Source: Bacteroidetes bacterium GWB2_32_14 (GTDB lineage: Bacteria; Bacteroidota; Bacteroidia; Bacteroidales; UBA12077). Taken from it: DNA of 64,000 bases. The position numbers and the translations under genes are program-made. Below are positions 15,845 to 24,145 of the stretch, piece after piece. Every line of letters starts with the position of its first letter. The first letter of the stretch is position 1. The notes under the pieces are model-generated. The model did no database searches, was not told where the DNA came from, and saw only the letters and a program-made list of their open reading frames with translations. The DNA lies in NCBI GenBank assembly GCA_001768235.1, contig MENK01000014.1, forward strand, positions 1 to 64,000, given 5' to 3'.

Positions 15845-15972
15845 GTTGCCAGTGACTAATAATAAAGCAAGGCGAAAATGAATAAGTTGATTTCACGAGC
15901 ATTAACAAATAATTCCATGCTTTAACTTACTAGTAAACCCATGAATACTGAAAAGATTTCTACTTAAAAGAT

Positions 15973-17046
15973 ATGATTATGCTACCAGAAGATCTTGGAT
16001 ATAATGATAAACTTGAAGAATTCAGAAAAGAGAACTACCCCGATAGTTTTGAAATTGGAAGAGTAATTGCAGAACATAAGGAACGGTACATTATTAAAAC
16101 AACTCAAGGTGAATTTGAAGCAGAGATAACGGGCAATATGCGTTTTACAGCAAAAAGCCGTGAAGATTTTCCCGCGGTAGGCGATTGGGTTGCTCTTACA
16201 CCCTACGAATCCGATTTTGCCATAATCCATAAAATATTCCCCCGATACTCAATTATTAAAAGACAGGCTATTGGCCAATTTGGAGAGATTCAGATAATAG
16301 CAACAAACATTGATTATGCTTTCCTGGTTCAGGCTGTTGACAGGGATTTTAATATCAATCGACTTGAACGGTATCTTACTATTTGCAATTCAGCAAAAGT
16401 TAGTCCCATAATTGTACTCAGCAAAATTGATTTAATCAATGAGCAACAGGTTTCTGATGTTATGGAGAATATAAAGCTTCGAATTAAAAATATTCCGGTT
16501 GTTGCTATAAGTAACGAGTCACAAGATGGATACGACGAATTAAAAAAGATTATTGAAAAAGGAAAAACATATTGTATGTTGGGTTCATCGGGTGTTGGCA
16601 AATCCACACTATTGAATAATCTTTCCGGCAAAAACCTTATGCGAACCGACTCCATAAGCCAGAGTGCAAATAGAGGAAAACATGTTACCAGCCACAGGGA
16701 GTTAATTATTCTTGACAATGGAGGAATTTTAATTGACAATCCCGGAATGAGAGAAGTTGGCATTGCCGATTCATCCGGTGGATTAGAAATTACATTCGAC
16801 ATGATTGTAAGTCTCTCTCAACATTGCAAGTTCAAAGATTGCACTCACACTAACGAAACCGGTTGTTCAGTTCTTGAAGCCCTTGAAAAAGGAGAAATAG
16901 ACAAAGCCTCCTACGAAAATTACCTTAAAATGGAAAGAGAGAAAGCACATTTTGAATCTACAATTGCAGAGAGGCGAAAAAGAGACAAAGAATTTGGTAA
17001 AATCATGAAGAACTATAAAAAAGACATGAAGAAAAATAAGTTCTAA
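15973..17046 (+). CDS. rsgA: Ribosome small-subunit biogenesis GTPase RsgA
   Basis: This circularly permuted GTPase acts in late 30S subunit maturation. In 357 aa it shows an N-terminal OB-fold region, then G4 SKID (150-153), the P-loop GSSGVGKS (204-211), G3 as DNPG (255-258) and the C-terminal zinc motif C285-x4-C-x-H-x5-C298. A second in-frame ATG two codons in could be the start. It follows the orphan cassette end at 15845. Confidence 0.96.
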   Translation: MIMLPEDLGYNDKLEEFRKENYPDSFEIGRVIAEHKERYIIKTTQGEFEAEITGNMRFTAKSREDFPAVGDWVALTPYESDFAIIHKIFPRYSIIKRQAIGQFGEIQIIATNIDYAFLVQAVDRDFNINRLERYLTICNSAKVSPIIVLSKIDLINEQQVSDVMENIKLRIKNIPVVAISNESQDGYDELKKIIEKGKTYCMLGSSGVGKSTLLNNLSGKNLMRTDSISQSANRGKHVTSHRELIILDNGGILIDNPGMREVGIADSSGGLEITFDMIVSLSQHCKFKDCTHTNETGCSVLEALEKGEIDKASYENYLKMEREKAHFESTIAERRKRDKEFGKIMKNYKKDMKKNKF

Positions 17047-17085
17047 ACAAACACCCGATAAAAAACAAAGAAATGAGTAAACTTA

Positions 17086-17112
17086 GCCTGCAATACCTGT
17101 CTTTAGGCAGGC
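17086..17112 (+). repeat. GCCTG/CAGGC palindromic repeat
   Basis: GCCTG at 17086 and CAGGC at 17108, with an inner CCTG/CAGG, form overlapping dyads of the TGCCTGCC-GGCAGGCA type. Related copies are at 40859 and 48146. Confidence 0.4.
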
Positions 17113-17206
17113 AACAGTTAAACAAGAATATAAACAAATATTTACATCAGAATGTTCTTGAATACCTAATATTTTAGTTTGAACCCTTAAATAGTAACAA
17201 TAAAAC

Positions 17207-17212
17207 AGGAGG
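17207..17212 (+). promoter_or_regulatory. Strong Shine-Dalgarno sequence of aqpZ
   Basis: AGGAGG stands 4 bases before the ATG. Almost no other gene in the window has such a site, as expected for Bacteroidota. Confidence 0.6.
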
Positions 17213-17216
17213 ACAC

Positions 17217-17903
17217 ATGAAAAAATTAATTGCAGAATTTATCGGTACCTTATGGTTGGTATTGGGCGGATGCGGAAGCGCAGTTCTGGCAGCTGCATAC
17301 CCTGAATTAGGAATTGGATTTGCCGGAGTAGCTATCGCTTTTGGTTTAACTGTAGTAACAATGGCTTATGCTATTGGGCACATCTCAGGCTGCCATCTTA
17401 ACCCTGCAGTATCTATCGGACTTTGGGTTGGTGGCCGTTTCGACAAAAAAGAACTACTCCCCTACATTGCAGCACAAGTGCTGGGTGGAATTGCCGGCGC
17501 AGGCATTTTATACATCGTAGCAACAGGGAAAGCAGGATTTGAAATTGGCGGATTTGCTGCCAACGGGTATGGCGAACATTCTCCCGGCGGATACAGTATG
17601 CTTGCTGCTTTAGTTACTGAAATTGTAATGACCTTTATGTTTTTGATTATTATTTTAGGAGCTACACACTCCAAAGCACCCAAAGGTTTTGCCGGTTTAG
17701 CAATTGGCTTGGGATTAACCCTTATTCATTTAATCAGCATCCCGGTAACCAACACATCTGTAAATCCGGCAAGAAGCACCAGCCAGGCTATATTCGCCGG
17801 CGACTGGGCTTTAGGTCAATTATGGTTATTCTGGGTTGCTCCTGTCATTGGTGCTATTCTGGCAGGAATTGTTTATAAAATGATATCCCCTGAAAAAGAA
17901 TAA
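17217..17903 (+). CDS. aqpZ: Aquaporin Z
   Basis: This six-helix inner-membrane water channel of the MIP family has 228 aa. Both NPA boxes are present (62-64 in HLNPAVS, 183-185 in SVNPARS). H171 and R186 fit the narrow aromatic/arginine filter of water-selective AqpZ rather than glycerol facilitators. It is monocistronic and shares a bidirectional terminator with the convergent ClC gene. Confidence 0.96.
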   Translation: MKKLIAEFIGTLWLVLGGCGSAVLAAAYPELGIGFAGVAIAFGLTVVTMAYAIGHISGCHLNPAVSIGLWVGGRFDKKELLPYIAAQVLGGIAGAGILYIVATGKAGFEIGGFAANGYGEHSPGGYSMLAALVTEIVMTFMFLIIILGATHSKAPKGFAGLAIGLGLTLIHLISIPVTNTSVNPARSTSQAIFAGDWALGQLWLFWVAPVIGAILAGIVYKMISPEKE

Positions 17904-17927
17904 AACAACAACTTAAAAAAAATGAAA

Positions 17928-17966
17928 TTTTAGCGGAATTCTATATCTATAAGAATTCCGCTAAAA
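17928..17966. terminator. Bidirectional terminator between aqpZ and the ClC gene
   Basis: An 11-bp stem AGCGGAATTCT/AGAATTCCGCT (17932-17942, 17952-17962) has T before and A after, so it can act for both convergent genes. Confidence 0.8.
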
Positions 17967-17992
17967 CTTAAAATAAACTGTCATTTCCCAAA

Positions 17993-19765
17993 TCAATATT
18001 CCGAAACCTCAACCAGCATATCGCGATAAGAGTTAAATATTTTAGATTTTGAAACAAAGCCAAAATATTTACCATCTTTAATTACAGGTAAGTTCCATGC
18101 TCCAGAAACAGTAAATTTTTTCATTACCATATCCATTGAATCAGAAATATCAACAATTTCAGGAGGTGTATTCATAACGTCAAAAACCAGCGTGTCGTTA
18201 TATTTTTCCCTGTCGAACATGATTTCCCGGATACTGTCGAGAAGTACAATTCCAATAAGCTCATTTTCTTCACTAATAACCGGAAAAATATTTCGTTTTG
18301 ATTTTGAAATTACCTGTACCAAATCTCCTAAAGTATCGTAGGGATGAATAGTTGAAAAATCATTCTCTATCACCTTCTCCAGTTTCATTAATGTAAGTAC
18401 AACTTCGTCTTTATGATGAGTAAGAAGCTCCCCCCTTTCGGCAAGCCGTTGAGTATAAATCGAGTGTTTTGAAAATAACTGAATAGTGATATACGAAATA
18501 GTGGCAGTTATCATTAACGGGATAAATAAACCATATCCCCCTGTAATTTCTGCAATAAGGAATATTGCCGTAAGCGGGGCATGCATAACACCCGCCATCA
18601 ACCCTGCCATTCCCGCCAAAGCAAAATTGCTTTGTGGCAGCTGAACTATTCCTAATGATTTAATTAACAATGTCCACCAATACCCCACTACTCCGCCAAC
18701 AAACAACGTGGGGCCAAAAATACCACCAATACCACCACTCCCGGTTGTAATAGCCATTGCAACTACCTTTAATAAAACAATTATACCAAAATAAACCAGC
18801 AAATACACATTATTCTGAATAGCAAAAGAGAATAGCTGGCTTTTAGGTAATCCGGCAAGAGAACCGTTTAATAATGATTGCAATGTTGTAGTTCCTTCTC
18901 CATAAAACGAAGGGAATAAGAAGATAAGTATTGCCAGTAAAATCCCTCCAATAATAATTTTTGTTGGTTTGTTTTTAATTTTCTTTAGAACCGACTCCAG
19001 CTTAATAGTTGTTTTTGTAAAATAAAACGAAACCAAGCCACATAAAATACCGAGCAATATATAATATGGAATATTGCTTAAATGAAAAGGCTGAATACTT
19101 GTTACAGAAAATGTTACACCATTACCCATTAAGAAGTATGCCACAGTAGCTCCTGTAACAGATGAAATTAAAAGCGGAACTATTGATGTAAGTGTTAAAT
19201 CGAGCATGATAACCTCGAGCGTAAAAACCAGCCCTGCTATAGGTGCTTTAAAAATACCCCCGATAGCTCCCGCTGCACCACATGCTATAAGCACCGCTAC
19301 CGATTTAAAATGCAACCTGAAAAAATGCCCCAGGTTTGAACCTATAGATGCTCCTGTAAGAACTATGGGTGCTTCAACTCCCACAGAACCTCCAAAGCCA
19401 ATAGTTAAAGTGCTTGAAATTATTGAAGAGTAGTTATTGTGGGGTTTTATTCGCCCGTTATTCTTGGATAATGCATAAAGTATTCGGGATACTCCGTGTC
19501 CAATATTATCTTTTACAAAATACTTTACATACAACACGGTTAAAGTAATCCCGGCAATGGGAAAAATAAGATACAGGTAATTAAAATCAGTATCAAAAAG
19601 ATTCAATAACAACAGATGAGTTGCATGAACCGTATTTTTAAGAATAACAGCCGCAAGCCCGCTAAGAATTCCAATGATAAAACTAAGAATGATTACCAGT
19701 TGTCGTTCACTGATATTTTTATTTCTCCAGATTAAAATTCGTCTCGAAAATCGTTGGCTTCTCAT
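17993..19765 (-). CDS. ClC-family chloride channel/antiporter with CBS pair
   Basis: This 590-aa membrane protein has about 10-12 segments in the first 430 residues followed by two CBS domains. The GGSVGVEAP segment keeps the gating glutamate of the GxEGP motif, and GSGGIGGIFGP is the third selectivity motif. Presence of the gating Glu favours a Cl-/H+ antiporter, though channel or fluoride function cannot be excluded. The CBS pair probably senses adenine nucleotides. Confidence 0.92.
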   Translation of the reverse strand: MRSQRFSRRILIWRNKNISERQLVIILSFIIGILSGLAAVILKNTVHATHLLLLNLFDTDFNYLYLIFPIAGITLTVLYVKYFVKDNIGHGVSRILYALSKNNGRIKPHNNYSSIISSTLTIGFGGSVGVEAPIVLTGASIGSNLGHFFRLHFKSVAVLIACGAAGAIGGIFKAPIAGLVFTLEVIMLDLTLTSIVPLLISSVTGATVAYFLMGNGVTFSVTSIQPFHLSNIPYYILLGILCGLVSFYFTKTTIKLESVLKKIKNKPTKIIIGGILLAILIFLFPSFYGEGTTTLQSLLNGSLAGLPKSQLFSFAIQNNVYLLVYFGIIVLLKVVAMAITTGSGGIGGIFGPTLFVGGVVGYWWTLLIKSLGIVQLPQSNFALAGMAGLMAGVMHAPLTAIFLIAEITGGYGLFIPLMITATISYITIQLFSKHSIYTQRLAERGELLTHHKDEVVLTLMKLEKVIENDFSTIHPYDTLGDLVQVISKSKRNIFPVISEENELIGIVLLDSIREIMFDREKYNDTLVFDVMNTPPEIVDISDSMDMVMKKFTVSGAWNLPVIKDGKYFGFVSKSKIFNSYRDMLVEVSEY

Positions 19766-19880
19766 CGTATTAATAATTCAATTTTAAAATTGAAAATATA
19801 AAAGAACGCAATTTTTTTAAAATATCCATTTTAAAAAATCAGTTTTTAAAAACAAAGTTTAATATTCATGGTTTATTCAT

Positions 19881-19888
19881 TATGTTTG
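19881..19888 (+). promoter_or_regulatory. Putative -7 box for the M16 peptidase pair
   Basis: TATGTTTG matches TAnnTTTG 27 bases before the ATG at 19916. No matching -33 box is visible. Confidence 0.4.
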
Positions 19889-19915
19889 TACAAAATCATA
19901 CTCTGAAAAACCAAC

Positions 19916-21154
19916 ATGATAAAATTCGACCGTTTTATACTCGATAATGGATTAAAAGTAATTGTTCATAACGACCCATCGACAACTTTGGTAGCTGTAA
20001 ATCTGCTGTATAATGTAGGTGCTCGTGACGAAAACCCTGAAATGACTGGATTTGCTCATTTATTTGAACATTTAATGTTTGAAGGAAGCATCCATATTCC
20101 ATCATTCGATAACCCGCTGCAATTAGCCGGTGGAGAAAATAACGCATACACAACCAACGATATTACAAATTACTATATCACTCTTCCTAAAAAGAACCTG
20201 GAAACCGCATTTTGGCTGGAATCGGACAGGATGATAAGTCTCGATTTTTCAGAAGAAAAACTCGAAATACAAAAAAATGTTGTGATTGAAGAATATAACC
20301 AGCGTTACCTGAATCAGCCTTATGGCGATGCTTACTTATTTCTCAGGCCATTGGCTTATAAAGTACACCCTTACCAATGGGCAACCATTGGTAAAGATAT
20401 TTCGCATATCAGAAATGCACGCTTAAAAGATGTTAAGGATTTCTTTATGCATCATTACGCCCCCAATAACGCGATATTGTCTGTAGCAGGAAATATAACG
20501 AAAGATGAAATTGAAAAACTGGCAATAAAATGGTTTGGGCCAATTAAAAACAGGGATATTGCAAAACGAAATATTCCACGAGAACCAAAACAAACCACAC
20601 CGCGAACGCTGACTTTAGAGCGAAATGTTCCGTTTGATGCAATATACAAAGCATATCATATGAGCTCTCGAATGGAACATGATTATTTTATTACCGATTT
20701 GATTTCCGATTTACTTTCGAACGGTAAATCATCACGACTATATCAAAAACTGGTTAAAGAAAATCAATATTTCAGTAGCATTGATGCTTCAATTACGGGC
20801 GATATTGATGAAGGATTATTGGTTATTTCCGGTAAAATCATGAAAGGAATATCATTTGAAATAGCAGAAAAAGCGATTGAAAACGAACTGGGAAAAATAA
20901 TTTCGGACAATATTGATGATTATGAATTGAATAAGGTGAAAAACAAATACGAATCGGTACATCAGTTTGGGCAAATGAATGCCATGAATAAAGCAATGGA
21001 ACTGGCATATAATGAATTATTGGGTGATGCAGAAAAAATTAACCGGGAAGTAGAAAATTATCGAAATGTTACACTGAATGATATCAGGAAATCCGCATTA
21101 ATTCTATTCAACAAAAACAACTGTTCGACCTTGTATTACAAAACAAAAAATTAA
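19916..21154 (+). CDS. M16-family zinc peptidase, catalytic subunit
   Basis: The pitrilysin-type zinc site H48-L-F-E-H52 is intact, and the third ligand Glu is expected in the NVVIEEYNQR segment. The 412 aa comprise two M16 domains. No signal peptide is seen, so a cytoplasmic place is likely unless it is exported otherwise. The next gene, 11 bases downstream, is an M16 protein without the zinc site. Such pairs form heterodimers like the mitochondrial processing peptidase. Confidence 0.93.
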   Translation: MIKFDRFILDNGLKVIVHNDPSTTLVAVNLLYNVGARDENPEMTGFAHLFEHLMFEGSIHIPSFDNPLQLAGGENNAYTTNDITNYYITLPKKNLETAFWLESDRMISLDFSEEKLEIQKNVVIEEYNQRYLNQPYGDAYLFLRPLAYKVHPYQWATIGKDISHIRNARLKDVKDFFMHHYAPNNAILSVAGNITKDEIEKLAIKWFGPIKNRDIAKRNIPREPKQTTPRTLTLERNVPFDAIYKAYHMSSRMEHDYFITDLISDLLSNGKSSRLYQKLVKENQYFSSIDASITGDIDEGLLVISGKIMKGISFEIAEKAIENELGKIISDNIDDYELNKVKNKYESVHQFGQMNAMNKAMELAYNELLGDAEKINREVENYRNVTLNDIRKSALILFNKNNCSTLYYKTKN

Positions 21155-21165
21155 TACCTGCAAAA

Positions 21166-22452
21166 ATGTCTATTAACAGAACTATTCAGCCACCATTTCA
21201 GAGTATAGATTCAATAAAACTTATTGAACCCGAAAAAATTATTTTAAACAATGCTATTCCATTATATAATATTAACACGGGAACACAGGATGTTTTAAAA
21301 ATAGACTTATCGTTTGATGCAGGGAGCTGGTTTCAAGAGAAACCACTTATCTCAAACACGGTAAATGAAATGCTTGCTGAGGGAACAAGCCATTTAACAT
21401 CGATGGAAATTGCAGAAAAGCTGGATTATTACGGGGCATTTATTCAATCCAATCCATCGAAGGATTTTGCAGGAATGACCTTATTCACGTTAAAAAAATA
21501 CCTGCCCGAAACAATTCATATCCTGGAAGATATCATTAAGAACCCTGTTTTTCCCGAACATGAATTACGAACTTACATAAGTAAACGAAGACAATCGTTT
21601 CAGATTGAAATGGAAAAAGTATCGAACCTGGCACGCAGAAAATTCAACGAACAATTATTTGGCAAAGATCATCCTTATGGTAAAAACCCCAACCTTGACG
21701 ATCACGACAAAATAACCCGTGCTGACCTAATTGATTTTCACGAAAAATATTTTCATGCCGCAAATTGCAGAATTATGGTTTCGGGCAAAACAGATCAAGA
21801 AACCATAGCACAAGTAAATGCCCGTTTTGGAAATACCGATTGGGTTAATAAAACGAAACCGGGTATAATTTCAACATCAATAAATGAAACTATTGAAAAA
21901 GATGCCTTTATAAAAAAAGAAGATGTTACACAATCGGCAATTCGTATCGGGAAACAGACAATAAATAAACATCATCCTGATTACCCGAAATTAGAAGTTG
22001 TAAATACGATCCTAGGGGGTTATTTTGGTTCACGATTAATGAAAACCATTCGCGAAGAAAAAGGTTACACCTATGGAATCAGTTCCTTTTTAGTCAGCTT
22101 AAAAAACGCGGGATTCTTTGTAATTGCTTCCGAAGTAGGAGCTGATTCAGCACGCAGTGCAATAGAAGATATCTTAAATGAAATCAGAAAATTGAGAGAG
22201 GAAAAAGTAAGCCCGGAAGAATTAAAGTTAGTTAAAAATTTTATGATTGGCGACATGATGCGCTCGTTCGATGGCCCTTTTGAACTGGCACAAAGCTATC
22301 AATCTATAATCGACTTAGGCATCGACAATGCTTTTTTTAACCGGACAATTGATGCAATTAAAACCATTACGCCTGAAGAAATTATACAATTAGCCAATAC
22401 TTATCTGAATGAAAAAAGCATGGTAAAAACTATTGTTGGAAAATTTGATTAA
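21166..22452 (+). CDS. M16-family protein, non-catalytic subunit
   Basis: This 428-aa protein has the M16 fold but lacks HxxEH: the corresponding place reads NTVNEMLAEGTSH. The C-terminal substrate-binding R/Y segment (RTIREEKGYTYGIS) is well kept, as in the non-catalytic partners of M16B heterodimers. It is in an operon with the catalytic gene. Confidence 0.9.
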   Translation: MSINRTIQPPFQSIDSIKLIEPEKIILNNAIPLYNINTGTQDVLKIDLSFDAGSWFQEKPLISNTVNEMLAEGTSHLTSMEIAEKLDYYGAFIQSNPSKDFAGMTLFTLKKYLPETIHILEDIIKNPVFPEHELRTYISKRRQSFQIEMEKVSNLARRKFNEQLFGKDHPYGKNPNLDDHDKITRADLIDFHEKYFHAANCRIMVSGKTDQETIAQVNARFGNTDWVNKTKPGIISTSINETIEKDAFIKKEDVTQSAIRIGKQTINKHHPDYPKLEVVNTILGGYFGSRLMKTIREEKGYTYGISSFLVSLKNAGFFVIASEVGADSARSAIEDILNEIRKLREEKVSPEELKLVKNFMIGDMMRSFDGPFELAQSYQSIIDLGIDNAFFNRTIDAIKTITPEEIIQLANTYLNEKSMVKTIVGKFD

Positions 22453-22563
22453 GCAAGCAATGAATAATAGATCTTAGATTTAAAGAATAATAATCAAAAT
22501 AAATCGTTTATGTAAAAATTATTATCATAAAACTTACCCGTTAAACAAACAAAATTGATTTGT

Positions 22564-22571
22564 TATATTTG
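22564..22571 (+). promoter_or_regulatory. Putative -7 box for the fibronectin-type T9SS protein
   Basis: TATATTTG lies 20 bases before the ATG at 22592 and matches TAnnTTTG. Confidence 0.45.
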
Positions 22572-22591
22572 TAAACAATATTACTGTTTTA

Positions 22592-24091
22592 ATGAAATCA
22601 ATTCAGTTCATATTCAGGATTCTGCTATTTCTGTTGATTTTTATCCACACTCAATTTACTTATGCTCAATTAAACCCTCCCGTTTTCAAAGAAGCAAGTG
22701 TAATACCCGGCACAGGAAATGTGCTGTTAAAATGGGAACTCGATCAGGAAGCTATTGATTCAGCTGCTATCGTTTATATTTATAGAGATTCTGTTGAATT
22801 ACAAGGGATTAATTTAATTGATACAATAAGCAATACTTCAACATTAAGTTATATTGACAAAAATGCGAATGCAAACAGCAGGACACGTCTTTATATTTTA
22901 AGAGCTGTTATAAAAGAAGATATTTTAAATGCATCAGATTCTAAAAAATTTCCAACAATCCTTCTTAATTTTATTTATGATAGTTGCAAAGCAGAAGTAA
23001 ACTTAAACTGGTCATATACAATTGCAAATTATGACATATTACCCAATGTAAATTTCATGAATTACGAAATCTATGTATCTGAAAATGGAGGAAGTTTTCA
23101 ATACATCGATCAAACAACTGAGAAAAATTATACCGTTTCAGATATTGAAGAAAATACATCTTATCAATTTTATATTGCTGCTATCGCGGATCATGCACCT
23201 GATTCAAAATCTGCATCCAATACAATCAGTTTTAATGCAGATATTGCAGAAACCCCCGATTATATTAATACCCTATTGGCTTCGGTGAATGGCGAAAACA
23301 TTGAACTCCAATTTGATGTCGATCCTTTATCCGAGCTTACAACATACAAACTCTTACGAGCAGAAAATTTATCAGGGCCTTTTGATACCATACAAACAAT
23401 CCATACTTCAGAACACCTTATTTATATTACTGACTCCGATGTAAAACCCGCTAAGAAAATCTATTATTATAAATTGGCATCCATAAATAATTGTGGAACT
23501 CCAATCATGGAATCAGATATTATCAATACCGTTTTACTCAAAGTTGAAAATTCAGATTTTATAAACATGCTCGAATGGAATGCTTTTGATGAAAATAATT
23601 CTTCTACCTGCTATTATAGAATATATCGAATTATTGAGAACCAAGATACTCTTCTATTACATACTTCTACAAATGAATACTCTTACACTGACAATATTGA
23701 AGATTTATTAGCAACAAATTCCGGGAGTAAAATTTGTTATTCCATTGATTGCAGAATCAGCGGAGAAACAAATCATAGCAATTCAAACATCGATTGCAGC
23801 ACTCTGGAACCCAGGATTTTAATTCCAAGTGCGATAACCCCTAATACCGGAAATGAAAACTGTTGCTTTAAACCTGTTTTTTCATTTAATCCAGACAACT
23901 ATACTTTAATTATTTATAACCGTTGGTCGAATGTAATTTTTGAAACAGGCAACCCTGATGAATCATGGGATGGACGTTACCCTAACGGACAATATGTACC
24001 TTCCGGTTCTTACATTTACTATCTGAAAATGAAAACAGAAAACAACCAAACAATAGAAAAAAGGGGAAACATTACCGTAATCTATCCGTAA
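22592..24091 (+). CDS. T9SS-exported protein with fibronectin III-like repeats
   Basis: The 499-aa product starts with a signal peptide (ending TYAQ). Several fibronectin type III-like modules with W, Y and P spacing follow. It ends with a gliding-motility-associated type B sorting domain: the final 60 residues include IYNRWSNVIFE, SWDGRYPNGQYVPSGSYIYY and KRGNITVIYP. It is probably secreted through the type IX system and cell-surface attached. Its ligand is unknown. Confidence 0.9.
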   Translation: MKSIQFIFRILLFLLIFIHTQFTYAQLNPPVFKEASVIPGTGNVLLKWELDQEAIDSAAIVYIYRDSVELQGINLIDTISNTSTLSYIDKNANANSRTRLYILRAVIKEDILNASDSKKFPTILLNFIYDSCKAEVNLNWSYTIANYDILPNVNFMNYEIYVSENGGSFQYIDQTTEKNYTVSDIEENTSYQFYIAAIADHAPDSKSASNTISFNADIAETPDYINTLLASVNGENIELQFDVDPLSELTTYKLLRAENLSGPFDTIQTIHTSEHLIYITDSDVKPAKKIYYYKLASINNCGTPIMESDIINTVLLKVENSDFINMLEWNAFDENNSSTCYYRIYRIIENQDTLLLHTSTNEYSYTDNIEDLLATNSGSKICYSIDCRISGETNHSNSNIDCSTLEPRILIPSAITPNTGNENCCFKPVFSFNPDNYTLIIYNRWSNVIFETGNPDESWDGRYPNGQYVPSGSYIYYLKMKTENNQTIEKRGNITVIYP

Positions 24092-24121
24092 TAATTTTTA
24101 CAAACATCCGTATTTATTCAT

Positions 24122-24129
24122 TAAATTTG
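24122..24129 (+). promoter_or_regulatory. Putative -7 box for the RSH gene
   Basis: TAAATTTG lies 16 bases before the ATG at 24146, so the leader would be short. Confidence 0.4.
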
Positions 24130-24145
24130 TAGTTTACTTAAAAAT

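Noticed and set aside
16329-16802. Minus-strand frame of 157 codons opposite rsgA
   Set aside because: It lies wholly inside rsgA, whose motifs are complete; it is a shadow frame.
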